A DNA stretch of 64,000 nucleotides from Solibacillus daqui (GTDB taxonomy: Bacteria; Bacillota; Bacilli; Bacillales_A; Planococcaceae). The stretch covers positions 2,783,501-2,847,500 of the forward strand of contig NZ_CP114887.1 of the NCBI RefSeq assembly GCF_028747805.1, written 5' to 3'. A program made the position numbers and the translations under genes. Position 1 is the first letter of the stretch. The number at the start of each line of letters is the position of its first letter. The notes beneath the pieces were generated by a model that was not told the origin of the DNA, ran no database searches, and saw only the letters and a program-made list of their open reading frames with translations. Shown here piece after piece: positions 54,385 to 63,677 of this stretch.

Positions 54385-55794
54385 CTATAAATTTCGATTT
54401 TCTTTGTATAAATTATAGATCGCTCCAGACATCCGCTCTGGATTACCAAAGAAAAAGCGTTCATACAATGTTTGACGGGTACCAAATGGACTCATCGTTA
54501 AATCCCATGCAATGCGAAATAGCTTTACGCGTTCTTCACCTAATTGAGATTTTGATTGGAGAAAATGATTCAGGTCATCGTTTAGCCCAGTTTGAAAGGT
54601 ATTTTCTGTTGGTATATTTATTAAGCCACTTGCAGCTAATAATTGAATAATTTCAACCATGCGTGGATACATTTTTGGATAAATCAAAATGGCTGCTTCT
54701 AGCGGCTCACGTTGTGGACAAATATAGCCAAATTCGTGTAGCTTCGCGTTATGCTCTGATTTTAACAACAATGCTTCAATCGTTTCCTGAAGCACAAGCA
54801 TTTCCGCTAATTTTTGCTGAACATGAATATACTCCCCGATATTAATCGAATCGACAATTGCATTTGCAACATCTATCAAAAATTCAGTTTTCTTTACTTG
54901 CCGTGCCACAACTTGATGTAATGACAGTGGGCGAAATAACGAATTTTGAGCAAATGTGTTTGCTACATGCACATTATTTACATAAAAGACACGCTCCCAT
55001 GGAACAAATACATTATCAAAAATAACGAGCGAATCGATTTCATCAAACTTTGAACCAAGAGGATAATTAAATTCACTTTCCCCAAGTACAAATGATTCAC
55101 GGCAAATAAATTTTAGCCCACTCGTATTACTCGGAATCGCAAACGCAAACGCACGATTTCCATCTCCATCGTTACTTGCAGACATCACATAAATTTCGTC
55201 CGTCATCCCACCCTGTGTAGCAAGTAATTTTGCACCATCAACAATAATCCCTTTATCATTTTGTTCAATAATCGTTGCCGCAATTGGTTTTTCATCTAAT
55301 TCGATATAAAAATTCGAGCGGTTCACTTGTGGATCAATGAATGTATGGGTAATGGACAAATCCTGCTCACGTGCATATTCATAATAAGCCTGTAAATGCT
55401 CAGGATAGCAATTTTCTTTTCCTTGTAAATAATCCGTCGAACAAGCAAATGCGGTAACTACTGTATTCATATAATCCGGGCTCCGGCCCATTAAACCATG
55501 ATGATACGATGCGTAATGCTGAACCATCTGCCTCCGCTTTACTAAATCCTCCTTAGTTTTCGGTTGAATAAATGACCGACCTATCAAATCATTCGTTGTC
55601 GGTGATGAATAAGTCAATTCATGTTGCAAGCTTTGATCGTGCTGCATTGAATAAAGCTCAGCCTGACTGTTCATAATCCCTTTAAATGCGCGGTGCTCTG
55701 ATAGTTTGCCCTGTATCCGCTCCCCGTCAATCCATATCTCAGTCCCTAATTGATCAATACGTGAAATATATTGCTCCCCTGTAATAATTGGCAT
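54385..55794 (-). CDS. 4-hydroxyphenylacetate 3-monooxygenase family (HpaB-like)
   Basis: Two-component FADH2-dependent aromatic hydroxylase family (B. subtilis YoaI relatives). The 469-residue protein has GLMGRSPDYMNTVVTAFACS (about residues 100-119), THTFIDPQVNRSN near 150, the flavin-contact region VFVPWERVFYVNN (about 283-295) and RPLSLHQVVARQVKKTEFL. Its ATG at 55794 has AAAGGAG 7 bases upstream. No HpaC flavin reductase or aromatic-degradation genes are adjacent, so the substrate is open and reduced flavin must come from elsewhere. Confidence 0.9.
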   Translation of the reverse strand: MPIITGEQYISRIDQLGTEIWIDGERIQGKLSEHRAFKGIMNSQAELYSMQHDQSLQHELTYSSPTTNDLIGRSFIQPKTKEDLVKRRQMVQHYASYHHGLMGRSPDYMNTVVTAFACSTDYLQGKENCYPEHLQAYYEYAREQDLSITHTFIDPQVNRSNFYIELDEKPIAATIIEQNDKGIIVDGAKLLATQGGMTDEIYVMSASNDGDGNRAFAFAIPSNTSGLKFICRESFVLGESEFNYPLGSKFDEIDSLVIFDNVFVPWERVFYVNNVHVANTFAQNSLFRPLSLHQVVARQVKKTEFLIDVANAIVDSINIGEYIHVQQKLAEMLVLQETIEALLLKSEHNAKLHEFGYICPQREPLEAAILIYPKMYPRMVEIIQLLAASGLINIPTENTFQTGLNDDLNHFLQSKSQLGEERVKLFRIAWDLTMSPFGTRQTLYERFFFGNPERMSGAIYNLYKENRNL

Positions 55795-55881
55795 TAGCAC
55801 GCTCCTTTTTTAACAATCATTCTATGTATCATATTAATAGCAACATTAATTTGACCATCTATTAATAAAAAACTAAATAAA

Positions 55882-56038
55882 GGGGGTGTCCGAGAAGTGA
55901 TTCTGGGACACCTCCTTTGCGCCGAGGATGGTGGAAATTTTATTTCGACCACCGCAGAAGCACCGCCTGCAGCGGATAATTAATACACGAACGAAGCACT
56001 GTGCGAAAAGTATTTACTTTTTGCGTAGTACCAATTGT
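55882..56038. repeat. Dispersed structured repeat family 1, copy C
   Basis: Outer hairpin GGGTGTCC / GGGACACC at the left end, then TTTGCGCCGAGG, then GGTGG..GAAAT/ATTTC..CCACC, ACCGCAGAAGCACCGCC.GCAGCGGAT, and CGCAAAAAGT/ACTTTTCGCA at the right end beside the yteA-like stop codon. Same ends as copy A; the middle module of A and B is replaced by the GAAAT hairpin. The minus strand reads TTAAACAAT at the gene end, as in copy A. Confidence 0.75.
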
Positions 56039-56722
56039 TTAATCTTCCAAATAATCGTACTTTCGTGCCTCATCTGCATAAGCTTCGGAAATTTGACCAT
56101 TAAGCTGTTCATCTTTAGAAAGATGTAATATTTCTATCGCTCCGTACATGTCTTCATTCAATTCACCGTACAAACTTTTGTAATTGTCATAATCCCCTTC
56201 AAAATCAGAAGGTGTATCTGAATTACCATACTGAGCAACTTCTTGGAACGAATCTTCATCATCTTGTAAAACATCGTGTGATTCCCTATTAGAAAATGAA
56301 TTATCCACTGGCGGCAAAATTATTTCTTCCTCAACTGGTCGATCAGTCGCAATCGATTTAGACTCTGTATGCTCAATACAAAATGCTGTATAAGGTATTG
56401 CCCTTAAACGATCATATGGAATTAATTCTTGGCATTTTGCACAAACTCCATATGTGCCATTCTCCATTTTTTCGAGTGCGGAATTTACCTGTCTTAACAA
56501 TTCTTCACTATGGACACTTAAGGCTAAATCCTTTTCTCTGTCATATAACTCAGTTGCTAAATCGGCTGGATGATTATCGATTGTCGATAATTCATCGGTA
56601 GCCTCTCTCAAGCTGTTGCGAATTGACCCTCCATTTTCTTGATCAGCCGTTGCAATAGTTAGTTCCTCTTTTTGTTCTATAAGCTGCTTTTTTAATTTTG
56701 ATAACTGTTTAACGGTAAGCAT
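56039..56722 (-). CDS. YteA-like DksA/TraR zinc-finger protein
   Basis: A 227-residue protein with an N-terminal coiled coil (about residues 3-90) and a DksA/TraR-type finger GVCAKCQELIPYDRLRAIPY followed by FCIEH (about 93-120); the fourth ligand is His instead of Cys. The acidic tail (about 160-227) resembles B. subtilis YteA, a sporulation sigma-K-regulated protein. The ATG at 56722 has AAGGGAAGTG upstream. DksA proteins bind the polymerase secondary channel; whether this family does is not known. Confidence 0.85.
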   Translation of the reverse strand: MLTVKQLSKLKKQLIEQKEELTIATADQENGGSIRNSLREATDELSTIDNHPADLATELYDREKDLALSVHSEELLRQVNSALEKMENGTYGVCAKCQELIPYDRLRAIPYTAFCIEHTESKSIATDRPVEEEIILPPVDNSFSNRESHDVLQDDEDSFQEVAQYGNSDTPSDFEGDYDNYKSLYGELNEDMYGAIEILHLSKDEQLNGQISEAYADEARKYDYLED

Positions 56723-56821
56723 CGCTTTCACTTCCCTTCATTTGTAGTATGAGCGAAATGAAGCGAAATCATGAAAGTAAACTTGGTAAAAAAACGAATA
56801 AGGTTCTATTGATGAAGCAAG

Positions 56822-57823
56822 TCAAGCATTTTCAAGTATTATCTTATATTGTTGTGCAGTTCGAATCTCGATTGTCAGCACGCCGGTACTATAAAATGTT
56901 TTAATTAAAAAAGGCACACCACTCGTATTTTGAAATTTAAAATCTAACGTGCCATAAGATACAGTTGCATCTCTGCCTACAGGTACGTAGCCTACACTTA
57001 ACGAATGATGATGTCGCTCTGTTATCCTTAACGCAACTTGATCGATTGCATTAAATAATGTGGAGGAAGTTTGACAAATCCCTCCGCCAATTCCCATCAC
57101 CATTTTTTTATTGACAATTTCATATGCGGGTTGATAGCCCCTTACTTCAGTCCTTTCACCAACCATTGTATTAAATGAAAAATAATCGCCTTCTCCAACA
57201 ATGATATTGTTTAGTGCGAGTGCCGATAGCTCGATGTTTTTACTTCTTCCTTCTTCTGACGGTTGGAAATAAGTTGTAAATGAAGCAATCACAACATCAT
57301 TCAGCGAGGCAACTTCTTCAAATTGATAATTACTTTCTATTTCGTACAGCGGTAAATATACATTTTCTCCATTTTTAGAAGCTTCAATAATTTTAGCTAC
57401 TAATTCACTTTCTTTTAGAATTATCCCTACATTTCCTTTAATAATTTGCCCATTCTCCCCCACACGATCAAGTTCCATTGTTTGATCGTAGCCAATAAAA
57501 GTCTCGTATCCCCGTGCTAAAGTCTTGGCAATTTGCTTCAACTGTGTTTGATAAAACGTAAAATCGGATTCGAAACCTAATTCTTTCGGATTTATCGTTT
57601 GAACAATTTCCAAGGTACGTGGATCGATTAAGGTAACAAAAGCCGATTTTGAAATTTGTTGTGGCTCAACATCTACCTCCGTTACATTTGAACTTTCTTC
57701 TGTAGGTTGAGTCATATATGTGGGTTCATTTTTCTCCTGTTCGCTATGAAGTGTTTTTTCCTGACATCCTACTAAAAGCCATATGGTACAAAAAAGCAGT
57801 AAAGTTCCCCACGTTTTTTTCAC
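56822..57823 (-). CDS. VanW-family lipoprotein
   Basis: A 333-residue predicted lipoprotein: signal with lipobox LLVGC (cysteine near residue 20), a charged linker, a region YETFIGYDQTMELDRVG, and the VanW domain (about 195-320) with YFSFNTMVGERTEVRGYQPA and GGGICQTSSTLFNA. I chose the GTG at 57823 with AGGGGAAAT upstream. VanW proteins are found in envelope-stress and glycopeptide-resistance contexts, but their activity is unknown. No resistance genes are near. Confidence 0.88.
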   Translation of the reverse strand: MKKTWGTLLLFCTIWLLVGCQEKTLHSEQEKNEPTYMTQPTEESSNVTEVDVEPQQISKSAFVTLIDPRTLEIVQTINPKELGFESDFTFYQTQLKQIAKTLARGYETFIGYDQTMELDRVGENGQIIKGNVGIILKESELVAKIIEASKNGENVYLPLYEIESNYQFEEVASLNDVVIASFTTYFQPSEEGRSKNIELSALALNNIIVGEGDYFSFNTMVGERTEVRGYQPAYEIVNKKMVMGIGGGICQTSSTLFNAIDQVALRITERHHHSLSVGYVPVGRDATVSYGTLDFKFQNTSGVPFLIKTFYSTGVLTIEIRTAQQYKIILENA

Positions 57824-57976
57824 TAAATTTCCCCTATCTATAAAAGCCAAGATACTTCTAGTTTATTCAACACTTTCTAAAATTGTGTTATGTAAGAAAA
57901 ACGTATACTTCCTCTCCATAATAAAAAACCGACAAGTGAACTTATTAACAGCTCATTTATCAGTCTTTTGGTTGAA

Positions 57977-59641
57977 TTATATTTCAATAACAATGGGTAA
58001 AATTATCGGACTTTTTTTCGTCAACGTATAAATATATTGATCGACTACCTTTTTGACCGCTCTTTTCATGGCAAATGGATTGGCTTCATTAAATTTCAAT
58101 ACAGCTGTTTTCGCCAGCTCATTAATATCATTAATTAACTGCTCGGCGTCTCTAGCATAAACAAATCCTCGCGAAATGGTATCTGGGTCTGTAATAATCG
58201 AACCATCCAGCTTACTAATCGTTACAACAATTACGAGCATGCCATCTTCAGACAAACGTTTGCGATCACGTAATACAATATCGCCTACTTCTCCAGTGCC
58301 AATACCATCTACATAAGAATCTCCAGCAGCTACAGCCCTAGTTTGCCGCGCCACTTGCCCGAATATATCGACAACGTCTCCATTTTTCAAAATAAATGTG
58401 TGCCCTTTCTCCACGCCAACTGCCTCAGCGAGTAAACGATGAATATGTAGCATACGGTACTCTCCGTGCACGGGAATGAAATATTTCGGCTGCATGAGCG
58501 TAAGCATTAGCTTCAAATCCCCTTGATAACCATGTCCCGAAACATGTAATCCAGTTATACTTGAATTACCATATACAACATTTGCTCCAAGTTGAAATAA
58601 ATTATCGACGATTTTAGATACGTCTTTCTCATTCCCTGGAATCGGTGAAGCCGCAAAAATAACTGTGTCACCTTGTATCACTTTAATATCCCGATTACTA
58701 CCTGTAGATAAACGTGACAGCGCTGCTAAAGGCTCCCCCTGACTTCCTGTGCAAACGATGACGATACGTTCTGGTGGTAATTCGGTCAAATCTTCTATCT
58801 CTATTAACATCCAACTCGGCATTTTTAAATAGCCAAGCTTGATGGCAACAGATGTAACACTTTTCATACTACGTCCAAGAAATAATAGCTTACGGTTTGT
58901 TTTACTAGCCGCTTCTATAATTTGCTGGATGCGGTTTACGTTTGAAGCAAAGGTTGAAATAAAAATCTTTCCCGTCGCCTGCAAAAATTGTTGCTCTAAT
59001 TGATTAGCCACTAAACTTTCAGATGGTGTATTACCTGGTCTTTCTGCATTCGTACTTTCCGAAATTAATGCTAATACACCATCTTGACCTATTGCTGCCA
59101 TTTTATGAATATCCGATGATTGGTCATTTACAGGAGTTAAATCGAATTTAAAATCTCCCGTATGCACAACTTTCCCTTCAGGTGTGTGGAATACTAGCCC
59201 TAAACAGTCTGGAATACTATGGCTCGTTTTGAAAAAGGTTACGGCCATTTTGCCAAACTCCAAGCGAGAGTCCGCAGTAATTTCGGTTAATTGAGCATCC
59301 CGCAATAGCTTATGTTCTTTCAATTTTAATTCAATAAGACCTAATGTAAAACGTGATGCAAAAATAGGGATATTGAATTTATTCAATAAATACGGAATCC
59401 CACCAATATGATCTTCATGCCCATGCGTTACAATACAGCCTATGACTTTATCTCGATTTTCTTCAATATAAGTAAATTCAGGGATGATTACATCAATACC
59501 TAATAAGCTTTTATCCGCAAATTTCACCCCGCAATCAACCAGAACAATTTCATCTGCATATTGAATTACATACATATTTTTTCCGATTTCATTAATACCA
59601 CCTAAGGCAAAAATGGAAAGTGTCGATTGTGCGCTAGTCAA
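57977..59641 (-). CDS. Ribonuclease J
   Basis: Metallo-beta-lactamase/beta-CASP ribonuclease with 5'-3' exo- and endonuclease activity in mRNA decay. The 554-residue protein has ALGGINEIGKNMYV, the metal motif THGHEDHIGG (about residues 74-83), TGDFKFDLTP near 165, beta-CASP motifs SESTNAERPG and TGSQGEPLAAL, then PVHGEYRMLHIH and ends SPIILPIVIEI. It starts at TTG 59641 with GGGAGGG upstream. The B. subtilis rnjA neighbours (rpoY, pdhA) are absent, so this may be RNase J1, J2 or a third paralogue. Confidence 0.93.
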   Translation of the reverse strand: MTSAQSTLSIFALGGINEIGKNMYVIQYADEIVLVDCGVKFADKSLLGIDVIIPEFTYIEENRDKVIGCIVTHGHEDHIGGIPYLLNKFNIPIFASRFTLGLIELKLKEHKLLRDAQLTEITADSRLEFGKMAVTFFKTSHSIPDCLGLVFHTPEGKVVHTGDFKFDLTPVNDQSSDIHKMAAIGQDGVLALISESTNAERPGNTPSESLVANQLEQQFLQATGKIFISTFASNVNRIQQIIEAASKTNRKLLFLGRSMKSVTSVAIKLGYLKMPSWMLIEIEDLTELPPERIVIVCTGSQGEPLAALSRLSTGSNRDIKVIQGDTVIFAASPIPGNEKDVSKIVDNLFQLGANVVYGNSSITGLHVSGHGYQGDLKLMLTLMQPKYFIPVHGEYRMLHIHRLLAEAVGVEKGHTFILKNGDVVDIFGQVARQTRAVAAGDSYVDGIGTGEVGDIVLRDRKRLSEDGMLVIVVTISKLDGSIITDPDTISRGFVYARDAEQLINDINELAKTAVLKFNEANPFAMKRAVKKVVDQYIYTLTKKSPIILPIVIEI

Positions 59642-59763
59642 ACAATTCCCTCCCGATGAAAAGTTAGTAAAACACTTCAAGTGCTTTCTAGTATTGCTTA
59701 TTAAAGTGTGTTATATACCGTAAAAATTACTCGGGAGAAGCATCATATACAAAAACACTCTTG

Positions 59764-61053
59764 CTATTTTTTCACTACATTAAAATTTGAACCAATTAAT
59801 TGCCAATTTTGCGGGAATGGAAGACCGAGCTTCCAATAACCAACGCCACGTAAATTTAAACGTTTTACCAAATTAAATTTCGCTTGAATAGAGCGAGCAT
59901 CCTCAAACCAAACAATATGTGAACGCCCCTCATCATCGGTATAATTAAAGTATGGTGCTTGCGCGGTATAGTCGTATAGAATCGCTGCATGATATCGTTT
60001 CGCTAACTCAATCGCTCGCTGCGGGCTTAATGCTTCTGCATATGGTCCACCTTGTACGAAAGGTAGCGTCCAATCATAGCCGTATAAATTTTGCCCAAGT
60101 ATAATTTTTTTCGATGGTATAACCGTTAAGGCATATTGTACGACCTTTTCGACTTCCGGTAACGGTGAAACAGCCATTGGTGGCCCTGCTGAATATCCCC
60201 ACTCATACGTCATTAACATCACAAAATCGACTATTTTACCGTGTGCTTCGTAATCATGACCAGCGACCCATTCACCAGATTGAGCCGAACTCGTTTTCGG
60301 TGCGAGTGCAGTCGATACCGTATAGCCCTCTGCATGCATTCGTTCTACGGCTCTACGCAAGAAATTATTGTATGCTTCTCGTTGATCACCTGGTATTTTT
60401 TCGAAATCAAAATGAATATCCGACACATTGCCAATGCGCTGTGCTTCCTCAATAATATTGTCAAAAAGTACATCTTGTACGGCTACACTTTGAAAAATAT
60501 CGCGGGCAAGTTCACTACTGAACTGAAAATCTTCAAGATTCGATATGACCATCGCAATTGCTGCGTTGTTCTTTGCTGCTACTGTCGGTAATGGCTTGAT
60601 AGGCGGGACCTTTAACGAACCATCGCGCCTCGCCTCATAACTAAAAAGCGCTAAATACGTCAAATAGGGACTCGTTGCTCGCGCTTCATCTACTAATGCA
60701 TCGCTTACTTCATCGCCCCTCGGTTCAATATACGCCAAAATTTCCGCTGTAGTTTTTGGTATTGGGGGAATAAATAATCGTGTACCAATCATAAGCGGTG
60801 CATTTGGATTAATGCCATTCATTTGCGCAAGTGTTAAATAATTGATCCCAAAACGCTGTCCAATTGACCATAAACTATCCCCAGCCTGTACGACATAAAA
60901 TTGCCCCCAAATAGGAATAACCAAAGCTTGCCCGACAACTAATCGGTCTGGTTCTGGTATTTGATTAGCTGTCACTATGTCTTGAACAGTAGTTCCATAT
61001 GCCCGCGCGATTCCCCACAACGTTTCTCCCGGCTGTACGACATGAATGTAAAT
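59764..61053 (-). CDS. SleL/YaaH cortex glycosidase (LysM + GH18)
   Basis: Germination N-acetylglucosaminidase that degrades spore cortex. The protein has two N-terminal LysM domains (IHVVQPGETLWGIARAYGTT; YVVQAGDSLWSIGQRFGI) and a GH18 barrel with the catalytic DIHFDFE and VMLMTYEWGYSAGPPMAVSP. It is close to B. subtilis YaaH end to end. The only frame containing the whole first LysM begins at ATT 61053, 7 bases after AAAGAGGAGG; a TTG at 61020 would cut the domain and has no ribosome site. Translation from AUU is therefore likely. Confidence 0.92.
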   Translation of the reverse strand: MYIHVVQPGETLWGIARAYGTTVQDIVTANQIPEPDRLVVGQALVIPIWGQFYVVQAGDSLWSIGQRFGINYLTLAQMNGINPNAPLMIGTRLFIPPIPKTTAEILAYIEPRGDEVSDALVDEARATSPYLTYLALFSYEARRDGSLKVPPIKPLPTVAAKNNAAIAMVISNLEDFQFSSELARDIFQSVAVQDVLFDNIIEEAQRIGNVSDIHFDFEKIPGDQREAYNNFLRRAVERMHAEGYTVSTALAPKTSSAQSGEWVAGHDYEAHGKIVDFVMLMTYEWGYSAGPPMAVSPLPEVEKVVQYALTVIPSKKIILGQNLYGYDWTLPFVQGGPYAEALSPQRAIELAKRYHAAILYDYTAQAPYFNYTDDEGRSHIVWFEDARSIQAKFNLVKRLNLRGVGYWKLGLPFPQNWQLIGSNFNVVKK

Positions 61054-61228
61054 TGTCGTTCCTCCTCTTTATTCGATTCTATAATTTATGAATTGAAGTG
61101 TGCGAAAATGTATTAATGTATATTGAAAGGTGCGAAGCAAGGAGCTGTTCAAGCTCCTATATACAATTTCGACATGGGGAATGGCATCAATTTCGACTTT
61201 TTTCATATGATAATGATGAGGTGAATAA

Positions 61229-61669
61229 ATGCCAAGAGTCAAATATCGCGAAGCTGATGTGGATTTAATGGCTCGTATGATGCGGGCAGAGGCAGAAGGT
61301 GAAGGAAAACAGGGAATGCTCTATGTTGGTAACGTTATCGTTAATCGCGCCATTGCGGATTGTTTAGATTTTCGTGATGTTAGAACGATTGAGGATGTTA
61401 TTTTTCAAGTACAGGGTAACAATTATTCATTCGAAGCAGTCCAAAAAGGCAATATGTTTTATCAACGTGCCCGCGATACCGAACGAAGATTAGCGCGCCA
61501 AACCCTAGATTACTGGCGCCAACATCCTGCTAAATTTGCACTATGGTACTTCAATCCAGCTGGTGAATGTCCACCAACGTGGTACGGTCAACCGTTTACC
61601 GGACAGTTTAAGCAACACTGTTTTTACGAACCAATAGGTGGGACTTGTGATAGTGTTTATATGAATTAA
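61229..61669 (+). CDS. cwlJ: Spore cortex-lytic hydrolase CwlJ
   Basis: Cell wall hydrolase (SleB/CwlJ catalytic domain) triggered by dipicolinate release in germination. The 146-residue protein has no signal peptide, as CwlJ, and consists of the domain alone: MMRAEAEGEGKQGMLYVGN (catalytic Glu, about residue 21) and FNPAGECPPTWYGQPFTG near 110. GAGGTGA ribosome site. It is divergent from the SleL gene, so two cortex enzymes share this 175-bp region. In Bacillus CwlJ needs the coat protein GerQ, which is not here. Confidence 0.93.
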   Translation: MPRVKYREADVDLMARMMRAEAEGEGKQGMLYVGNVIVNRAIADCLDFRDVRTIEDVIFQVQGNNYSFEAVQKGNMFYQRARDTERRLARQTLDYWRQHPAKFALWYFNPAGECPPTWYGQPFTGQFKQHCFYEPIGGTCDSVYMN

Positions 61670-61751
61670 TTATTTACATTAAAATAGAAAATTTTATGGA
61701 ACTGCTTAGTATATAAGCGTTCCTTTTTTTAATGCACATTTCATTTAAGAT

Positions 61752-62504
61752 TTGAATAATTTAGGGAATAACCTAACTTTTCATTTTTCGCCAGAAAAAC
61801 CAAAGGAGCGAACGACTATTTATTCATATGAAAATCTTGGTTACCCACCTTCAATGCGTTCGATTTATCCAAGTGCCCTCTCTGAATATCCCGCGCCAAT
61901 ACGTCATTTCTTAAATGAACAGCCTTCTTGGAACGATTGTCGATGTATTAGTAAAAAAGAAGCAGACTTTATGGCAATGAACCAATTATTATGGATGGAA
62001 CACGTGAACTGGACGAGAATGACGATTATTAGTATTGTTTTCGGTTTACCTGACTTACCATTTGTACAAGAGCGTCTTTTACGTAATGCAACGGATTTAG
62101 GCAATAGTTTGCGTCCGTTTTACGGGGATCAAATTGCCAATCGGTATGCTGAGTTAATTAAAGACCATTTAACGATTGCTGCCGAGTTGGTGACCGCAGC
62201 AACCAAGGGAGATACCATTACTGCGAAATTGAAAGAAGAAGAGTGGTATCGTAATGCGGATGACATTGTTGCTTTTTTAACGCGGATTAACCCCTATTTA
62301 CCCAAAGCTCCCTTACAACAAATGTTTTATGGACATTTGAAACTTACAAAGGAAGAAGCCGTTAACATTATCCAAAAAAATTATAAAGAAGGTGTCGCTA
62401 TTTTTGATTTAATCGAAGCTGAAGCATTAGCCATGTCTGATATGATTGCTTCAGCCATCGTTTGTCAATTTTGGGGGTTCTTTTCTCCTTTTAATCTGTA
62501 TTAA
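61752..62504 (+). CDS. Conserved protein, often mislabelled acetylglutamate kinase
   Basis: Up to 250 residues. The core from about residue 70 (ADFMAMNQLLWMEHVNWTRM, RNATDLGNSLRPFYGD, FYGHLKLTKEEAV) belongs to a Firmicutes family whose members are sometimes named acetylglutamate kinase; no kinase motifs are seen and the name is unlikely to be right. It is helical, with conserved E/H positions that could bind metal. The start is unclear: TTG at 61752 has no ribosome site, while AAAGGAG at 61802 lies 9 bases before an in-frame ATT (61818). It ends at a terminator. Confidence 0.8.
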   Translation: MNNLGNNLTFHFSPEKPKERTTIYSYENLGYPPSMRSIYPSALSEYPAPIRHFLNEQPSWNDCRCISKKEADFMAMNQLLWMEHVNWTRMTIISIVFGLPDLPFVQERLLRNATDLGNSLRPFYGDQIANRYAELIKDHLTIAAELVTAATKGDTITAKLKEEEWYRNADDIVAFLTRINPYLPKAPLQQMFYGHLKLTKEEAVNIIQKNYKEGVAIFDLIEAEALAMSDMIASAIVCQFWGFFSPFNLY

Positions 62505-62513
62505 CAAATAAAT

Positions 62514-62549
62514 AGGTTAGCGAGCGCAAATCGTTTGTGCTGCTAACCT
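62514..62549. terminator. Terminator between convergent genes
   Basis: Stem AGGTTAG.gAGCgCAAA / TTTGtGCTgCTAACCT with a 3-base loop. T-rich on the plus side; serves the 250-residue gene and probably the DUF2639-like gene. Confidence 0.8.
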
Positions 62550-62565
62550 GTTTTGATTGAACCGA

Positions 62566-62712
62566 TTACTCCTCTTTTAAAACGAGTTGATAATATAATC
62601 TCCGCAACTCAGACGTTTTGGAAAGCCCTAAATGTGTTTTAAATTGTGGATGCAGCTTTACGCCGTTCATACGTAATTCCCTCACATACCAGCCCTTCGA
62701 ATACCTGTACAT
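62566..62712 (-). CDS. Small YflJ-like (DUF2639) protein
   Basis: A 48-residue frame, minus strand: MYRYSKGWYVRELRMNGVKL through YYQLVLKEE. This matches the small YflJ/DUF2639 family, with its SKGWYV..L...G...HP start and LR.LY.. end. GAAGGGG lies 9 bases before the ATG. It is too short for usual ORF cut-offs but has a ribosome site, family similarity and a terminator. Function unknown. Confidence 0.75.
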   Translation of the reverse strand: MYRYSKGWYVRELRMNGVKLHPQFKTHLGLSKTSELRRLYYQLVLKEE

Positions 62713-62857
62713 TCTTCTGTCCCCTTCTCCCCATTACTTGACCAAAAAACCGTTTTACCGTACCCATCATATGCTGGAAAATGAATTCAATTACGCGTAA
62801 TTAGTGAATTTTTTGGATATATATTTTAGAAATACAATTGAGTATTTTACGCAAAAA

Positions 62858-62884
62858 AACCACTTCGATTTATACAAAGCGGTT
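62858..62884 (-). terminator. Terminator after the methyltransferase gene
   Basis: Stem AACCGCTT / AAGTGGTT on the minus strand followed by seven T. Confidence 0.75.
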
Positions 62885-62924
62885 ATTTTATCAGTTTAGA
62901 ATATGACAGATTTAGATTTTGTAC

Positions 62925-63554
62925 TTAAAGAGGTTTTCTACATTTGATCATAATAAATTTAAATGGAGGTTTATGTTCCATATTTTTATGTGGTTCAACA
63001 ATTTCAGAATAATCTACCATTCCGTAATTGCCAAACTCTTGTTCAATTGACTCCGAATCATAAAAGAACATTTTTACTCCGGCCATTGTTTCGAAATAAT
63101 CTTTCCCTAGTTGTTTCCCTTTTCCGAACATTGGGGCATCTTTTGAAATCGTTGTGAAAATCATATATCCACTTGGCTTTAACTGATTGTAGCAATCTTT
63201 TATCAGCTTTTCTCTCTCGTCACTATTCAATAAATGAATTAGTGCATAACAAAAAATACCGTCATACAGTTTGTTCTCAAAAGGCATATCTGTTACTGAA
63301 CCATGAAAAATATTCATATGAAGCCCATTTTGCCTTGCTAATTCAATCGCAGTATTGGAAATCTCAATACCTGATACATTGATTCCGTTATCAATAAAAA
63401 CCTTTGCATTTCGACCATAGCCAATACCAGGAATCAATATATCCTTTACATTCTTCTCAAGGAAAAAATCCTTTGTCAGGATGGCGGAGTCTGAAGGTTC
63501 AAATCCCCACATCATTTGATTTTCTATGAAACTTGCTTCCCAAAATTCAGACAT
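62925..63554 (-). CDS. Class I SAM-dependent methyltransferase
   Basis: A 209-residue Rossmann-fold methyltransferase of the TehB/thiopurine-like group. Motif I is ILIPGIGYGRNAKVF (about residues 40-54), motif II VSGIEISNTAIELAR, and the motif IV region GIFCYALIHLL near 111. AAAGGAG precedes the ATG. The substrate is not predictable; neighbours give no clue. Confidence 0.88.
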   Translation of the reverse strand: MSEFWEASFIENQMMWGFEPSDSAILTKDFFLEKNVKDILIPGIGYGRNAKVFIDNGINVSGIEISNTAIELARQNGLHMNIFHGSVTDMPFENKLYDGIFCYALIHLLNSDEREKLIKDCYNQLKPSGYMIFTTISKDAPMFGKGKQLGKDYFETMAGVKMFFYDSESIEQEFGNYGMVDYSEIVEPHKNMEHKPPFKFIMIKCRKPL

Positions 63555-63677
63555 ATATGAATCTCCTTTGAAATTAGTTGTTTTTTTGATATCAGCTTGC
63601 TCTATAATTGAAAGTACTTTAATCCCTTAGAGATTTGAGCGTATTTTAGCATGATTAATAAAATATAACAAAATAAA

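Noticed and set aside
61200..61228. CATATGATA as a sporulation sigma -10 box for cwlJ
   Set aside because: It is too close to the start codon to leave room for a leader and ribosome site, and no matching -35 is seen.
62618..62800. 60-codon plus-strand frame
   Set aside because: Lies opposite the DUF2639-like gene and has no ribosome site.
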